37,979 bases of DNA. Source: a bacterium (GTDB taxonomy: Bacteria; Bacteroidota; Bacteroidia; Flavobacteriales_D; Sanyastnellaceae). Every line of letters starts with the position of its first letter. Within the stretch, counting starts at the first letter, position 1. The notes beneath the pieces are model-generated. The model was not told the origin of the DNA. It made no database searches and saw nothing but the letters and a program-made list of their open reading frames with translations. The stretch lies in NCBI GenBank assembly GCA_029979565.1, contig JAPOHG010000018.1, positions 1 to 37,979 of the forward strand, written 5' to 3'. Positions 1 through 7,689 of the stretch are shown piece by piece. The position numbers and the translations under genes were made by a program.

Positions 1-263
1 TCGACGGCACGACGGTTGCCATTGGGGCGTATGGTAACGACGACAACGGCTCTAACTCCGGTCACGTTCGTATTTACGCATGGAATAGCGCTACGAGTGC
101 TTGGGACCAGCAAGGCGCTGACATCGACGGCGAAGCGGCGAATGATTATAGCGGCAATAGCGTTTCCCTTTCCTCCGACGGCACGACGGTTGCCATTGGG
201 GCGTATGGTAACGCCGGCAACGGCTCTCTCTCCGGTCACGTTCGGGTGTACTCGTTGGATTGA
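1..263 (+). CDS. FG-GAP-like repeat protein, C-terminal end (partial)
   Basis: The open frame enters from the left edge (reading from base 3) and stops with TGA at 261-263, giving about 86 residues. It holds two copies of a repeat that begins DGTTVAIGAYGN and runs through SGHVRVY, about 58 residues apart, with an intervening WDQQGADIDGEA segment. This resembles the FG-GAP_2-like beta-propeller repeats of secreted marine Bacteroidota proteins. The two copies are also nearly identical as DNA. The protein ends directly after a repeat (VRVYSLD), so no type IX sorting tail is present at this end. Secretion and binding function are inferred from the repeat type only, because the N-terminus is outside the window. 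A hairpin terminator follows about 45 bases later. Confidence 0.6.
   Translation, partial: DGTTVAIGAYGNDDNGSNSGHVRIYAWNSATSAWDQQGADIDGEAANDYSGNSVSLSSDGTTVAIGAYGNAGNGSLSGHVRVYSLD
2..254 (+). repeat. Direct DNA repeat, 174-bp period, inside the FG-GAP-like gene
   Basis: Bases 2-39 and 176-213 are identical over 38 bp, and similarity continues with few changes to about 80 and 254. The period is 174 bp, which is 58 codons, so the copies stay in frame. The array probably continues to the left of the window. Confidence 0.8.
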
Positions 264-307
264 TTTCAAGCGAACTCAACTTGGGATTGGAGCTAGATGA
301 AATAAAA

Positions 308-340
308 AAAGCCACGCAGTACGCGTGGCTTTTCGTTTTT
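308..340. terminator. Intrinsic terminator, likely bidirectional
   Basis: A 10-bp perfect stem (308-317 with 323-332, core GCCACGC/GCGTGGC) encloses a 5-nt loop and is followed by a T-rich tract to 340. A-rich sequence on the left side gives a U-tract on the other strand too. It can end the FG-GAP-like gene on plus and the tRNA-Asn transcript on minus. Confidence 0.85.
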
Positions 341-344
341 GAAG

Positions 345-418
345 CTCCCCCACCTGGACTTGAACCAGGGACCCTCTGATTAACAGTCAGATGCTCTAAC
401 CAGCTGAGCTATGGAGGA
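345..418 (-). tRNA. tRNA-Asn (anticodon GTT)
   Basis: Read on the minus strand, the 74-nt sequence folds as a full cloverleaf. The acceptor stem TCCTCCA pairs with TGGGGGA, the D-arm is AGCTCAGCTGGTTAGAGC, and the anticodon stem-loop carries GTT (bases 382-384 on plus). The T-arm contains GGTTCAAGTCC and the discriminator base is G. The 3' CCA is not encoded. A TATCTTTG box lies 13 nt upstream. Confidence 0.95.
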
Positions 419-431
419 ATATTTAGGACGG

Positions 432-439
432 CAAAGATA
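432..439 (-). promoter_or_regulatory. -7 box (TATCTTTG) of the tRNA-Asn promoter
   Basis: On the minus strand this is an exact match to the Bacteroidota TAnnTTTG element, 13 nt before the tRNA 5' end. I see no clear -33 TTG at the usual distance. Confidence 0.55.
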
Positions 440-530
440 ATCCTTTCTTTTCGTTCGTGGACGAATTGGGAAATTTTTTTGCGTCTGCTGTCTGTACGGC
501 GGCAACTGCAAGAATGTTGCATCATCCCGG

Positions 531-558
531 TTGACTCGATGAAGAACCGGTACCTTTG
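531..558 (+). promoter_or_regulatory. Bacteroidota-type promoter of the PfkB kinase gene
   Basis: TTG at 531-533 and TACCTTTG at 551-558 are separated by 17 nt, matching the -33/-7 architecture of Bacteroidota. The box ends 18 nt before the chosen ATG at 577. This argues against the upstream in-frame TTG at 556, which lies inside the box. Confidence 0.6.
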
Positions 559-576
559 CCGCAGATTTTTGGAAAC

Positions 577-1503
577 ATGAGTTTAGTAACCGTTGGTACC
601 GTGGCCTTTGATGCCATCCAAACCCCATTCGCTTCTTCAGGCAAAATCGTAGGTGGAGCCGCTTCTTACATCGGCCTCAGTGCGAGCCAATTCGCGAAGG
701 AGCAGCACATCATCTCGGTCATCGGGGACGACTTCCCTCAGTCGTTCATCGCCGAACTCGAGTCGCGCGGGGTCAACACGGAAGGCCTCGAATGCCGGAA
801 AGGAGAGAAGAGCTTCTTTTGGGAAGGTAAGTACCACATGGACATGAATTCCCGGGACACCCTGACCACCGACCTGAATGTGTTGGCGGATTTCAAGCCG
901 GTCGTTCCAGAATCCGCAAAGCAGTCGGATTACGTCATGCTTGGCAACTTGGACCCCAACGTCCAGGCGAGCGTGTTGGATCAGATGGCTAAGCGCCCCA
1001 AGCTCGTCGTGTTGGACACCATGAATTTTTGGATGGACATCGCGCTTGAGCCTCTCAAAGCGGTATTGCAACGCATCGATGTGCTGACCATCAACGACGA
1101 GGAGGCGCGCCAGCTATCCGGCGAGTACTCCTTGGTGAAGGCCGCTCAAAAAATCCTCACCATGGGTCCATCCACCCTGGTCATCAAAAAAGGCGAGCAC
1201 GGCGCACTGCTCTTCAATCAAGACGAGGTCTTCTTCGCCCCTGCGCTGCCGTTGGAGGAGGTGTTGGATCCCACCGGTGCAGGCGACTCTTTTGCCGGAG
1301 GCTTCATTGGTTACTTGGCTCACACGGACGACACGTCGTTTGCCAACATGAAGCGCGCGGTGGTTTTGGGGTCAGCGCTGGCGTCATTTACCTGCGAGCA
1401 GTTTGGCACCGAGCGCCTGCTGAGTTTGACCCAAGGAGAGCTGGACGAGCGCATTCAGCGGTTCGTCGACCTTGTTGATTTCGACATTGTATTGAAGGGC
1501 TAA
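577..1503 (+). CDS. PfkB-family carbohydrate kinase
   Basis: This encodes a 308-residue ribokinase-fold sugar (or nucleoside) kinase that transfers the ATP gamma-phosphate to a hydroxyl of its substrate. The C-terminal signature DPTGAGDSFAGGF is intact, with the catalytic Asp in GAGD, and the N-terminal GGAASYIG motif fits the substrate-binding region. The length is normal for the family. ATG 577 is preferred because MSLVTVGTVAFDAI is the expected first strand and the frame extension upstream runs through the promoter box. The substrate cannot be read from the sequence. The gene stands alone on plus and runs head-on into the M23 peptidase gene, with 7 bp between the two stops and no hairpin. 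Confidence 0.88.
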   Translation: MSLVTVGTVAFDAIQTPFASSGKIVGGAASYIGLSASQFAKEQHIISVIGDDFPQSFIAELESRGVNTEGLECRKGEKSFFWEGKYHMDMNSRDTLTTDLNVLADFKPVVPESAKQSDYVMLGNLDPNVQASVLDQMAKRPKLVVLDTMNFWMDIALEPLKAVLQRIDVLTINDEEARQLSGEYSLVKAAQKILTMGPSTLVIKKGEHGALLFNQDEVFFAPALPLEEVLDPTGAGDSFAGGFIGYLAHTDDTSFANMKRAVVLGSALASFTCEQFGTERLLSLTQGELDERIQRFVDLVDFDIVLKG

Positions 1504-1510
1504 GCCTCGG

Positions 1511-2401
1511 TTATTCGGGCCGCTCAGGAGCGTATTCCGGGAGCCATTGCACCGGGTCGAGTGCCGTGCCATCCACCCACCATTCGAAGTGGGAATGAGG
1601 ACCCGTGGAATGTGTTCCTGTTCCACCCAAGACCGCAATGGGATCACCGGCTTGAACTCGGTCGCCTGATTCAACAAGCAAACTCTGGTTGTGTTTGTAC
1701 ACTGAAATGCGGTTTCCGGGGTGTTGGATGTTGACGACATAGCCGCCATCTGAAGTGTATGATGCAAGCATGACCGTGCCGTCATCAACGGCATGAATCA
1801 CAGACCCAAGCGGCGCAACAAAGTCCACACCGAAGTGCCCAATGGCGGGATCGAATTCGGATGAAATCTGACCTTGTAGAGGTGCGAACGGAATGCTCTT
1901 TGATGCCCGTTCGTTGGATTGCGCTCGTTGCAAAGCGAATCGGTCTTCGTCTTCCACCCGCTCGCGCAACGCAAGGTCTTCCTCGATCAATCCCCAATTA
2001 TTCAACCCTTCTTCCGTATCCGCCATAGCAGCGCTGTCCAAAACAACACCCTCAACCTCATCTACCACTACTTGGCCACTGAGGACGGTCCGCAGATCAA
2101 AGAGGTACCGCTCTTGAATAGCCAATGCGTTGAGCGCACTGTCCGCGCGTAATTCTGCTTCGATGGCCCGCATACGACTGGCTTCACTGACATATCCCGG
2201 CACTACGTACTCGCGCAGCGGTGTCCAACCGATGACGAGGTAGGTAATGCCCATGATCAAGAGCAAAAGCGCCCCCGATGTAGCAGCTAACCCGAACCGA
2301 CTGACACTCATTTGCCAGCGCTCCTTGTACGACTGTTCCTCGTGCAGTACCAAGCGGTAGCGTTTGAACCAGCGTTCGCGGAAGGTGTTGAGATTTGCCA
2401 T
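1511..2401 (-). CDS. Membrane-anchored M23 (LytM-type) metallopeptidase
   Basis: This 296-residue protein has about 45 N-terminal cytoplasmic residues, one membrane helix (roughly 48-72, hydrophobic run ALLLLIMGITYLVIGW), a charged helical linker that may form a coiled coil, and a C-terminal M23 domain. The zinc-site motifs are complete: H189 and D193 in GHFGVDF, and H269-x-H271 in GPHSHFEWW. It should therefore be an active periplasmic peptidoglycan endopeptidase held in the inner membrane. The frame stays open to 2749, but the start at 2401 (MANLNTFRERWFKRY) is chosen because the extension overlaps the divergent sprE gene and is atypical. The intergenic gap to sprE is 93 bp. The pairing with sprE suggests a shared envelope role, which is inference. 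Confidence 0.88.
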   Translation of the reverse strand: MANLNTFRERWFKRYRLVLHEEQSYKERWQMSVSRFGLAATSGALLLLIMGITYLVIGWTPLREYVVPGYVSEASRMRAIEAELRADSALNALAIQERYLFDLRTVLSGQVVVDEVEGVVLDSAAMADTEEGLNNWGLIEEDLALRERVEDEDRFALQRAQSNERASKSIPFAPLQGQISSEFDPAIGHFGVDFVAPLGSVIHAVDDGTVMLASYTSDGGYVVNIQHPGNRISVYKHNQSLLVESGDRVQAGDPIAVLGGTGTHSTGPHSHFEWWVDGTALDPVQWLPEYAPERPE

Positions 2402-2494
2402 TGCTGGACACAAATATCGCGGAATACACAAAAAGGCCTCGTTTGGTCGCCTTGTTTGGAATAATTTAGCGGATTCTGCGTTGAGCACCTGTCC

Positions 2495-5167
2495 ATGGGA
2501 CCAAATAAGATGAGCAAACACGGGATGTTGGGGTGGGGGATGGCAATCCTCCTCATGGTGACGGGATGTTCCACGACGCGGGACGGGTTCGCTTATCGAG
2601 CCTACCACAACATGCACGCCAAATACAATGGTTTCTTCTACGCCACGGAAGCGATGAAGGAGGCTGAGCAGGTTTTGTATGAAGGTTACGAAGAGAATTG
2701 GGACGAGATCCTCCCCATTTTTCCACCCGTCGACGAGGCGACGGCTCAAAAAGTGTATCCACTGATGGAGCGTGCCATTGAGAAATCAACTAAGGTGGTC
2801 GACAAGCACACCATGTCGCCTTCTCGCCGGGAGCAAAAGGATTTGAAGCGCCCGGAGCTGAACAAATGGATCGACGACAATTACGACGTCATCGCCCGGG
2901 CTCATTTGATTAAAGGAGAGAAAGAAAAGGCGCTTGAGGTTTTCCAATACCTAGTCCGCACCCTGGACTACCCCGATGCCCAGGCTTGGTCAAATGCATG
3001 GATGGCGCGGACATACATGGCGTTTGATGACCGGGTACGCGCGAGCAATACCCTGATCAAAGCGGCCCAAATTAACCGGGTGGAAGACCCAGAAGTCATG
3101 GTCTATGTGCACGAAGTGTACGCAGCGTTTCACCTCAAACACGATGAGGTGGAGGCGGCCATTGAAAAACTGGAGGAGGCGTTTGACTACGTGGAGAAAC
3201 GAAAGGACCACGCGCGCCTGCTCTTCATTTTAGCCCAATGCTATGAGGCGGCTGGACAAGCGGAAAAAGCGATTGAGCGCTACAACGAAGTGGTGAATCT
3301 GCGCACACCGTACGAGCTGGAGTTTTACGCCAAAATCAAACAGGCCATGGCCTTTGATCGGCGCGAAACAGATAGTGAACCCATCATCGAGTTGCTGGAA
3401 GACATGTTGGAAGATGACAAGAATGACATCTACCAAGATCAGATTTTCTATGCACTTGCGACCCTAGCGCTGGAAGAACGCCGCCGCGATGATGCAGTCG
3501 GTTTGTTGAAGGAGTCGCTGTTGGTGAACGATGAGAACACACGGCAGCGCATGAAGAGCTATTTGATGCTCGGCGACCTCTACATGGAGGATTTGGATTA
3601 CACCAACGCCCAAGCTTATTACGACAGTGCGCGGACCTTCATGGAGGACGAGAACGAACGGTTTGATGATGTTGACGCTATGGCGGACAACCTCACGGAA
3701 CTCGTCACCAACCTGAACACCATTGCAGAGCAGGACAGCCTGCTCGAAATTTGTGACCTTCCGGAAGATGAACGCGACGACCGCATTGCCGAGATTATTG
3801 CGCAATTGGAAGAAGAGGAAGAGGCGCGGAAAAGAGCGGCGGAGGCCGCCGCCGCCGCCGAATTGGCCAATGCGGGGGATGATGGCGCGGGAATGTTTTG
3901 GCCTTACAATGCACAACTTAAGGTCGCTGGTCGGAGGAACTTTCGTGATTACTGGGGCGATCGACCCCTTGAAGACAACTGGCGCCGGTCCCTCAAGATG
4001 GAGGTGGCCTTTTCCAATGAAATGGGCGTTGGCGAAGAAGAGGCGGGAGCCATTGAATCGGTGGAAGACGGCTTAGTACCTGGTGAAATTCCGAGCTATG
4101 AAGAACTCGTGGCGGGGCTGCCTTGCGACAGCGCAGAACGAGAGAACGCCGTGGCGATGATTGCAGAAGCCTACTACAATGCAGGATTGGTGTACAAAGA
4201 AAAACTATCCGACCTCGAGAACGCGATCGATACGTGGACGGAATTGACAGAACGGATGGACGACAGTGAGTTTCACCCAACCACGTACTATCAATTGTTC
4301 CGAACGTATCTCCAACGGGAAGTCGAAGAGAATTACCAAAGCCCGTTTTGCTCGACCTGCAATTCGGAATACTGGAGCGCGCAAGTGTTGGAACGCTACC
4401 CGGACTCAGAGTGGGCAATCCTCATAGAAAACCCAGACTTTGCCGACCAAGAAGAGGTGCGACGAGAGGAGGAGCGGTTGGCGTACGAAGCGTTGCTGCA
4501 GCGGTATTATGCAAAGGCATACCAGGAGGTGTTATTGGCAGCGGATGAAGCGATCACCCCCACGAACAATTATGCATGCAAGTACCGTTTATTGCGCGCA
4601 CAGAGCATCGGAGGCCTCAGCGGTCAGACAGGAGGGGATCGTCGAGCGTATTTTGAGGCGCTTCAGTTGATTGTTCGGAAGTGCCCTGACACAGAGGAAG
4701 CGGAGTTTGCCCAGGCGTTGCTGACGGCCTTGAATGGGGCTTCTCGGGATGCGCAAGAAGAAGAGGAGACCGAAGAAGAGGAGGTTGTGGCATGGGAGCA
4801 TAAACCCTACCTCACCCATTACTTTGGAATGCTGGTCCCTGTGGGTCGGGGCAATGTCGAAGAGCTGCGCGCCACCATTGCAGACTTTAACAGCGAGTTC
4901 TATGCTTCCAACGAGCTCCGCGTAACAGCGAATTTGATCAACCGCAATTTTCAAATCATCCTCGTCAAAGACTTCAAGCGCGAAGACTACAGCTTGGATT
5001 ACTACGAGGTGTTCACTAACAACACAGAACAGCTTGGAGCCATCAACACGTCCGGCTATGCCATGTTCACCATTTCGACCGAGAACTACATCGAGCTCTT
5101 CAAGAACAAGGAGATGGACAGCTATCAACGCTGGTTTGAAAAGGTGTATTTGGATGGAGAGGAGTGA
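2495..5167 (+). CDS. sprE: SprE/PorW-like TPR lipoprotein (gliding motility / type IX secretion)
   Basis: This large protein (890 residues from ATG 2495, 885 from ATG 2510) begins with a lipoprotein signal peptide: a hydrophobic run then VTG-C as the lipobox. TPR-like helical repeats follow through about residue 420, for example A-W-x-A-R-T-Y and L-A-x-C-Y-E-A-A-G-Q-A-E-K-A. An acidic alanine-rich segment (around 435-465) and a second Glu-rich run (around 750) follow, then a C-terminal alpha/beta domain. The size, lipobox, TPRs and position just upstream of bactofilin and the ATP synthase genes match SprE of Flavobacterium johnsoniae and PorW of Porphyromonas. In those organisms the protein is needed for type IX secretion and, in gliders, motility. 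The symbol rests on recognition, not alignment. The presence of a sorting tail on the M1 peptidase in this window agrees with a working T9SS. Confidence 0.8.
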   Translation: MGPNKMSKHGMLGWGMAILLMVTGCSTTRDGFAYRAYHNMHAKYNGFFYATEAMKEAEQVLYEGYEENWDEILPIFPPVDEATAQKVYPLMERAIEKSTKVVDKHTMSPSRREQKDLKRPELNKWIDDNYDVIARAHLIKGEKEKALEVFQYLVRTLDYPDAQAWSNAWMARTYMAFDDRVRASNTLIKAAQINRVEDPEVMVYVHEVYAAFHLKHDEVEAAIEKLEEAFDYVEKRKDHARLLFILAQCYEAAGQAEKAIERYNEVVNLRTPYELEFYAKIKQAMAFDRRETDSEPIIELLEDMLEDDKNDIYQDQIFYALATLALEERRRDDAVGLLKESLLVNDENTRQRMKSYLMLGDLYMEDLDYTNAQAYYDSARTFMEDENERFDDVDAMADNLTELVTNLNTIAEQDSLLEICDLPEDERDDRIAEIIAQLEEEEEARKRAAEAAAAAELANAGDDGAGMFWPYNAQLKVAGRRNFRDYWGDRPLEDNWRRSLKMEVAFSNEMGVGEEEAGAIESVEDGLVPGEIPSYEELVAGLPCDSAERENAVAMIAEAYYNAGLVYKEKLSDLENAIDTWTELTERMDDSEFHPTTYYQLFRTYLQREVEENYQSPFCSTCNSEYWSAQVLERYPDSEWAILIENPDFADQEEVRREEERLAYEALLQRYYAKAYQEVLLAADEAITPTNNYACKYRLLRAQSIGGLSGQTGGDRRAYFEALQLIVRKCPDTEEAEFAQALLTALNGASRDAQEEEETEEEEVVAWEHKPYLTHYFGMLVPVGRGNVEELRATIADFNSEFYASNELRVTANLINRNFQIILVKDFKREDYSLDYYEVFTNNTEQLGAINTSGYAMFTISTENYIELFKNKEMDSYQRWFEKVYLDGEE

Positions 5168-5194
5168 CCCCTAGTGGTTTAGTGGGTTTCGAAC

Positions 5195-5202
5195 TACCTT
5201 TG
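5195..5202 (+). promoter_or_regulatory. -7 box (TACCTTTG) 4 nt before the bactofilin ATG
   Basis: Exact TAnnTTTG match, with only CGCC between the box and ATG 5207. No clear -33 TTG is seen upstream. If functional, transcription would start at or next to the start codon, giving a leaderless or near-leaderless mRNA. Confidence 0.5.
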
Positions 5203-5206
5203 CGCC

Positions 5207-5650
5207 ATGCTTGGAACCACCAAAAAGTCTATGAAACCAGAAACATCATCGGATAATGCGGTCAATCGCATCGCAAAAGGCACCTCTTTTGAGGGGGTGC
5301 TCCGCAGTGAAAACAACGTCCGAATCGACGGCACGTTTGAAGGAGAACTTGTTACCAAAGGCCGGCTGGTCATTGGAAACTCAGGTCGAATCAAAGGATC
5401 GGTATCATGCGCTCATTGTGAGACCGAAGGAGAGATGGAAGGCAACATCCTCGTCCAAGAGCTCTTTGTTCTGAAGGCCTCAGCGAAAGTTCATGGAGAC
5501 ATTCAATACGGCCAGCTTTCGGTTGAAAACGGGGCACAAGCCACCGGCAACCTGCATTTGACTTCGAAGGTGAAAGACATCAAGGGCGCCAACTTGGACA
5601 AAGCCCCGAACAAAATGAAAGAGCAGCAACCGCAGCAAGCGGCTGTCTGA
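5207..5650 (+). CDS. Bactofilin-family polymer-forming cytoskeletal protein
   Basis: This encodes 147 residues, with a polar N-terminal tail of about 20 residues, then a right-handed beta-helix core with the bactofilin pattern (GTSFEGVLRSENNVRIDGTFEG, GRLVIGNSGRIKGSVSC, GNILVQELFVLKASAKVHGDI), and a polar Gln-rich C-terminal tail. Bactofilins self-assemble into filaments that act as scaffolds for envelope or cell-shape proteins, usually at the inner face of the membrane. Length and architecture are typical. It sits 39 bp after sprE and 20 bp before the AtpZ-like gene, with its own candidate promoter box. ATG 5207 is chosen over the in-frame ATG at 5231 because of that box. Confidence 0.9.
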   Translation: MLGTTKKSMKPETSSDNAVNRIAKGTSFEGVLRSENNVRIDGTFEGELVTKGRLVIGNSGRIKGSVSCAHCETEGEMEGNILVQELFVLKASAKVHGDIQYGQLSVENGAQATGNLHLTSKVKDIKGANLDKAPNKMKEQQPQQAAV

Positions 5651-5670
5651 TTGCCCATAAACACTCCTTA

Positions 5671-5889
5671 GTGGCCTCTCAAAATCCCGGATCAAACGAG
5701 CAACCCAATGCTTTTTTGAGGTTCTCGGGAATGACGTTTACCATGGCGGGATTCATTGGTGTGGCGGTGTGGTTGGGCCAAAAGTGGGATGAGACTTCCG
5801 GCTGGGAGCAACCGATTGGAACCTTGGTGGGAGGAGTGTTGGGTACTGTGGCCGCTATTTGGGTGGTCATCAGAGAACTTTCCAAATAG
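5671..5889 (+). CDS. AtpZ-like ATP synthase accessory membrane protein
   Basis: This small protein (72 residues) has a polar N-terminus and two membrane helices (about 18-36 and 46-66). The segment FSGMTFTMAGFIGVAVWLGQ followed by a GTLVGGVLGTVAAIW second helix is the AtpZ/AtpI pattern. Members of this family are encoded next to F-type ATP synthase genes and help c-ring assembly or ion supply. The start is GTG at 5671; there is no in-frame ATG before residue 21 and no Shine-Dalgarno sequence. The stop TAG is immediately followed by the ATG of the next gene at 5890, implying translational coupling. Confidence 0.8.
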   Translation: MASQNPGSNEQPNAFLRFSGMTFTMAGFIGVAVWLGQKWDETSGWEQPIGTLVGGVLGTVAAIWVVIRELSK

Positions 5890-6252
5890 ATGCGCTTCAC
5901 CACAAAATTGATTTTGGCAAATGCCCTGTTCATGGGTGCCAGTTTTATGGTGCCCGGTTTCCAGCTATTTGCAAAGACGCCGGTATGGCCCGCTGTGATT
6001 TTGGGTTATTTCGGCTTGACCTGGCTACTCAATCGCTGGATACAAAAGGCAGCCACCGGATCACCGGTGCGGTTTATTGCTGCGGTAAACGGGGCAACAG
6101 CAATCAAACTTTTTACGAGCTTGGCTGTGGTGACCGCTTATTTGGTATTGGTGGGTGGAGAATTCCGGGTTCAGTTTGCCTTGGGAATGTTCACTGCCTT
6201 TGCTCTTAATACCGCCTTGTTGGTTGTTGAATCTCAAAAATTACCCACCTGA
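5890..6252 (+). CDS. Four-helix membrane protein in the AtpI position
   Basis: The 120-residue protein has four predicted membrane segments (about 6-26, 32-48, 62-85, 92-112) and little else. It starts on the base after the AtpZ-like stop and precedes atpB, and four helices at this position match AtpI, the membrane protein that guides c-ring assembly. I do not recognise an AtpI signature in the sequence itself. In flavobacteria a DUF6168-type protein may occupy this slot; that is from memory and unverified. It could also be an unrelated small membrane protein. Confidence 0.65.
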   Translation: MRFTTKLILANALFMGASFMVPGFQLFAKTPVWPAVILGYFGLTWLLNRWIQKAATGSPVRFIAAVNGATAIKLFTSLAVVTAYLVLVGGEFRVQFALGMFTAFALNTALLVVESQKLPT

Positions 6253-6270
6253 GATGGGGCTGTTTTTTTT
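6244..6270 (+). terminator. Weak terminator-like element after the AtpI-like gene
   Basis: CCCA (6244-6247) can pair with TGGG (6255-6258) around a 7-nt loop, followed within a few bases by a run of eight T. The stem is only 4-5 bp and includes the stop codon in its loop, so it may only attenuate read-through into atpB. Confidence 0.3.
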
Positions 6271-6272
6271 CC

Positions 6273-6309
6273 ACGGTGAATACGAAAGAAAATTGATTTT
6301 ATTCACCGT
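6273..6309. repeat. 10-bp perfect inverted repeat upstream of atpB
   Basis: ACGGTGAATA at 6273-6282 is the exact reverse complement of TATTCACCGT at 6300-6309, with a 17-nt AT-rich spacer. The right arm touches the -33 TTG (6309-6311) of the atpB promoter. It has no U-tract after it on either strand, so an operator or an mRNA structure is more likely than a terminator. Confidence 0.7.
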
Positions 6310-6335
6310 TGCCTGAGATTAGTTGATTACTTTTG
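6309..6335 (+). promoter_or_regulatory. Bacteroidota-type promoter of atpB
   Basis: TTG at 6309-6311 and TACTTTTG at 6328-6335 are spaced 16 nt apart. The box ends 26 nt before ATG 6362. This would let atpB-E-F-H-A-G be transcribed independently of the sprE-bactofilin-AtpZ genes. Confidence 0.6.
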
Positions 6336-6361
6336 CGCCGAAATTCTGCGGAAACGAAAAG

Positions 6362-7660
6362 ATGAATCGCCTTTTGAGTTTTGTTGGGACGTTGTTGGTT
6401 TTGGGTTTTATAGCTTCCAACCACCTGGTTTTTGCGCAGGATCACGAAGGTGACACCCACTCAAATCATGAGCACAAGCATCACACGGATGAAGCCCATT
6501 CACACAATGAGGGTGCGCATCAGGAGCAAGGTGACAGCGCAGTGGTTCACGATGGCGATTATGGGCATCACGATGCGCACGACGGATTGCACCATGATCA
6601 GGCCCATGAAGAGGCGGGGCACCACGAAGAAGGGTTTGTGGCGGGTACGTTCATTATTCATCACATTGCTGACGCACATGAAATCCATCTTTTTGGAGAC
6701 GTACACATACCGTTGCCGGTGATTTTGTACGTCGACGGCGGATTGGAAATGTTCATGAGCAGCGCGTTCCACGGCCACGGCCACGGCGACCGCCATTTTA
6801 AGGACGAGGAAACAGGCATTGACTACATCCTCTATGCGGAAGACGGCAGCTATTCTCTGAAAAACGAAGCCGGTGAGGAGGTAGAGCGGACCTACACCGC
6901 AGGTTCTATCGCAGCATTCAAATCGGATGAGCGGTTGGACGTTTTGGACCTGAGCATTACCAAGTCGGTATTTGGAATGCTCTTCATTTTGTCCTTGATG
7001 GTGTGGTTGTTCATCAGCATTGCAAATTCCTATCAAAAGCGACCCGGTCAAGCCCCTTCGGGTTTGGCCAACGCGTTGGAGCCGTTGATTCTATTCATCC
7101 GGGATGAAATAGCGAAACCCTCCATTGGTGCGCGCGCTGAGCAGTTCACGCCGTTCCTTTTGACGGTCTTCTTTTTCATCTTTTTCTGCAACCTACTGGG
7201 CCTGATTCCATTCCTTGGAGGCTTTAACATTACAGGAACCATTGGTGTGACCATTGTATTGGCCTTTTTGGTGTTCGTGTTGACAACCATCAACGGAAAC
7301 AAGCATTATTGGACGCACATCGTATGGCCTCCAGGTGTTCCAAATGCCATCAAATTGATATTGGTTCCCATTGAGATATTGAGTGTATTCATGAAGCCAA
7401 CGGTTCTCATGATTCGTCTTACAGCCAATATTTCCGCAGGTCACATTGTGATTCTGGCCTTCACAAGTCTCGTGTTCATCTTCAGTGGACCCGGGGGTGA
7501 AGCCGTGCTCGCGGGCACCGGGGTGGGTGTTTTCTCCACCCTGTTCATGATCTTCATGTATTTCCTTGAATTGTTGGTGGCCTTTTTACAGGCGTTTGTA
7601 TTCACGTTGCTGGCCGCGATTTACTTCGGCGAGGCAACCCACCAACCCACACATCACTGA
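6362..7660 (+). CDS. atpB: F-type ATP synthase subunit a with His-rich extension
   Basis: Subunit a forms the proton half-channels against the c-ring in the inner membrane. The protein has 432 residues, against about 270 in Escherichia coli. The excess is N-terminal: a signal-peptide-like start (MNRLLSFVG to FAQ, about 26 residues), a stretch at 27-91 with 18 His and many Asp/Glu, another HGHGHGDRH cluster, and a soluble segment up to the first helix near 205. The C-terminal half has the usual five or so helices and the segment LMIRLTANISAGHIV, whose Arg aligns with the essential channel arginine. ATG 6362 is chosen over the in-frame TTG at 6323 because the latter precedes the promoter box and the signal peptide begins at 6362. 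Extended subunits a are known in Bacteroidota; the metal-binding idea is inference. Confidence 0.93.
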   Translation: MNRLLSFVGTLLVLGFIASNHLVFAQDHEGDTHSNHEHKHHTDEAHSHNEGAHQEQGDSAVVHDGDYGHHDAHDGLHHDQAHEEAGHHEEGFVAGTFIIHHIADAHEIHLFGDVHIPLPVILYVDGGLEMFMSSAFHGHGHGDRHFKDEETGIDYILYAEDGSYSLKNEAGEEVERTYTAGSIAAFKSDERLDVLDLSITKSVFGMLFILSLMVWLFISIANSYQKRPGQAPSGLANALEPLILFIRDEIAKPSIGARAEQFTPFLLTVFFFIFFCNLLGLIPFLGGFNITGTIGVTIVLAFLVFVLTTINGNKHYWTHIVWPPGVPNAIKLILVPIEILSVFMKPTVLMIRLTANISAGHIVILAFTSLVFIFSGPGGEAVLAGTGVGVFSTLFMIFMYFLELLVAFLQAFVFTLLAAIYFGEATHQPTHH

Positions 7661-7689
7661 ATTAACAACACCCAAATAAATCATTAACT

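Noticed and set aside
2402..2749. N-terminal extension of the M23 peptidase frame
   Set aside because: The extension of 116 codons overlaps the divergent sprE gene and lacks family similarity. The ATG at 2401 gives a normal protein.
3843..3861. GCC trinucleotide run inside sprE as a possible phase-variable tract
   Set aside because: It is a short in-frame alanine run; slippage would not shift the frame and the tract is too short to be unstable.
5651..5670. Shine-Dalgarno sequences as a guide to starts
   Set aside because: Purine-rich stretches before starts are rare and inconsistent here, for example none before the GTG at 5671, as expected for Bacteroidota. Starts were chosen from protein features and promoter boxes instead.
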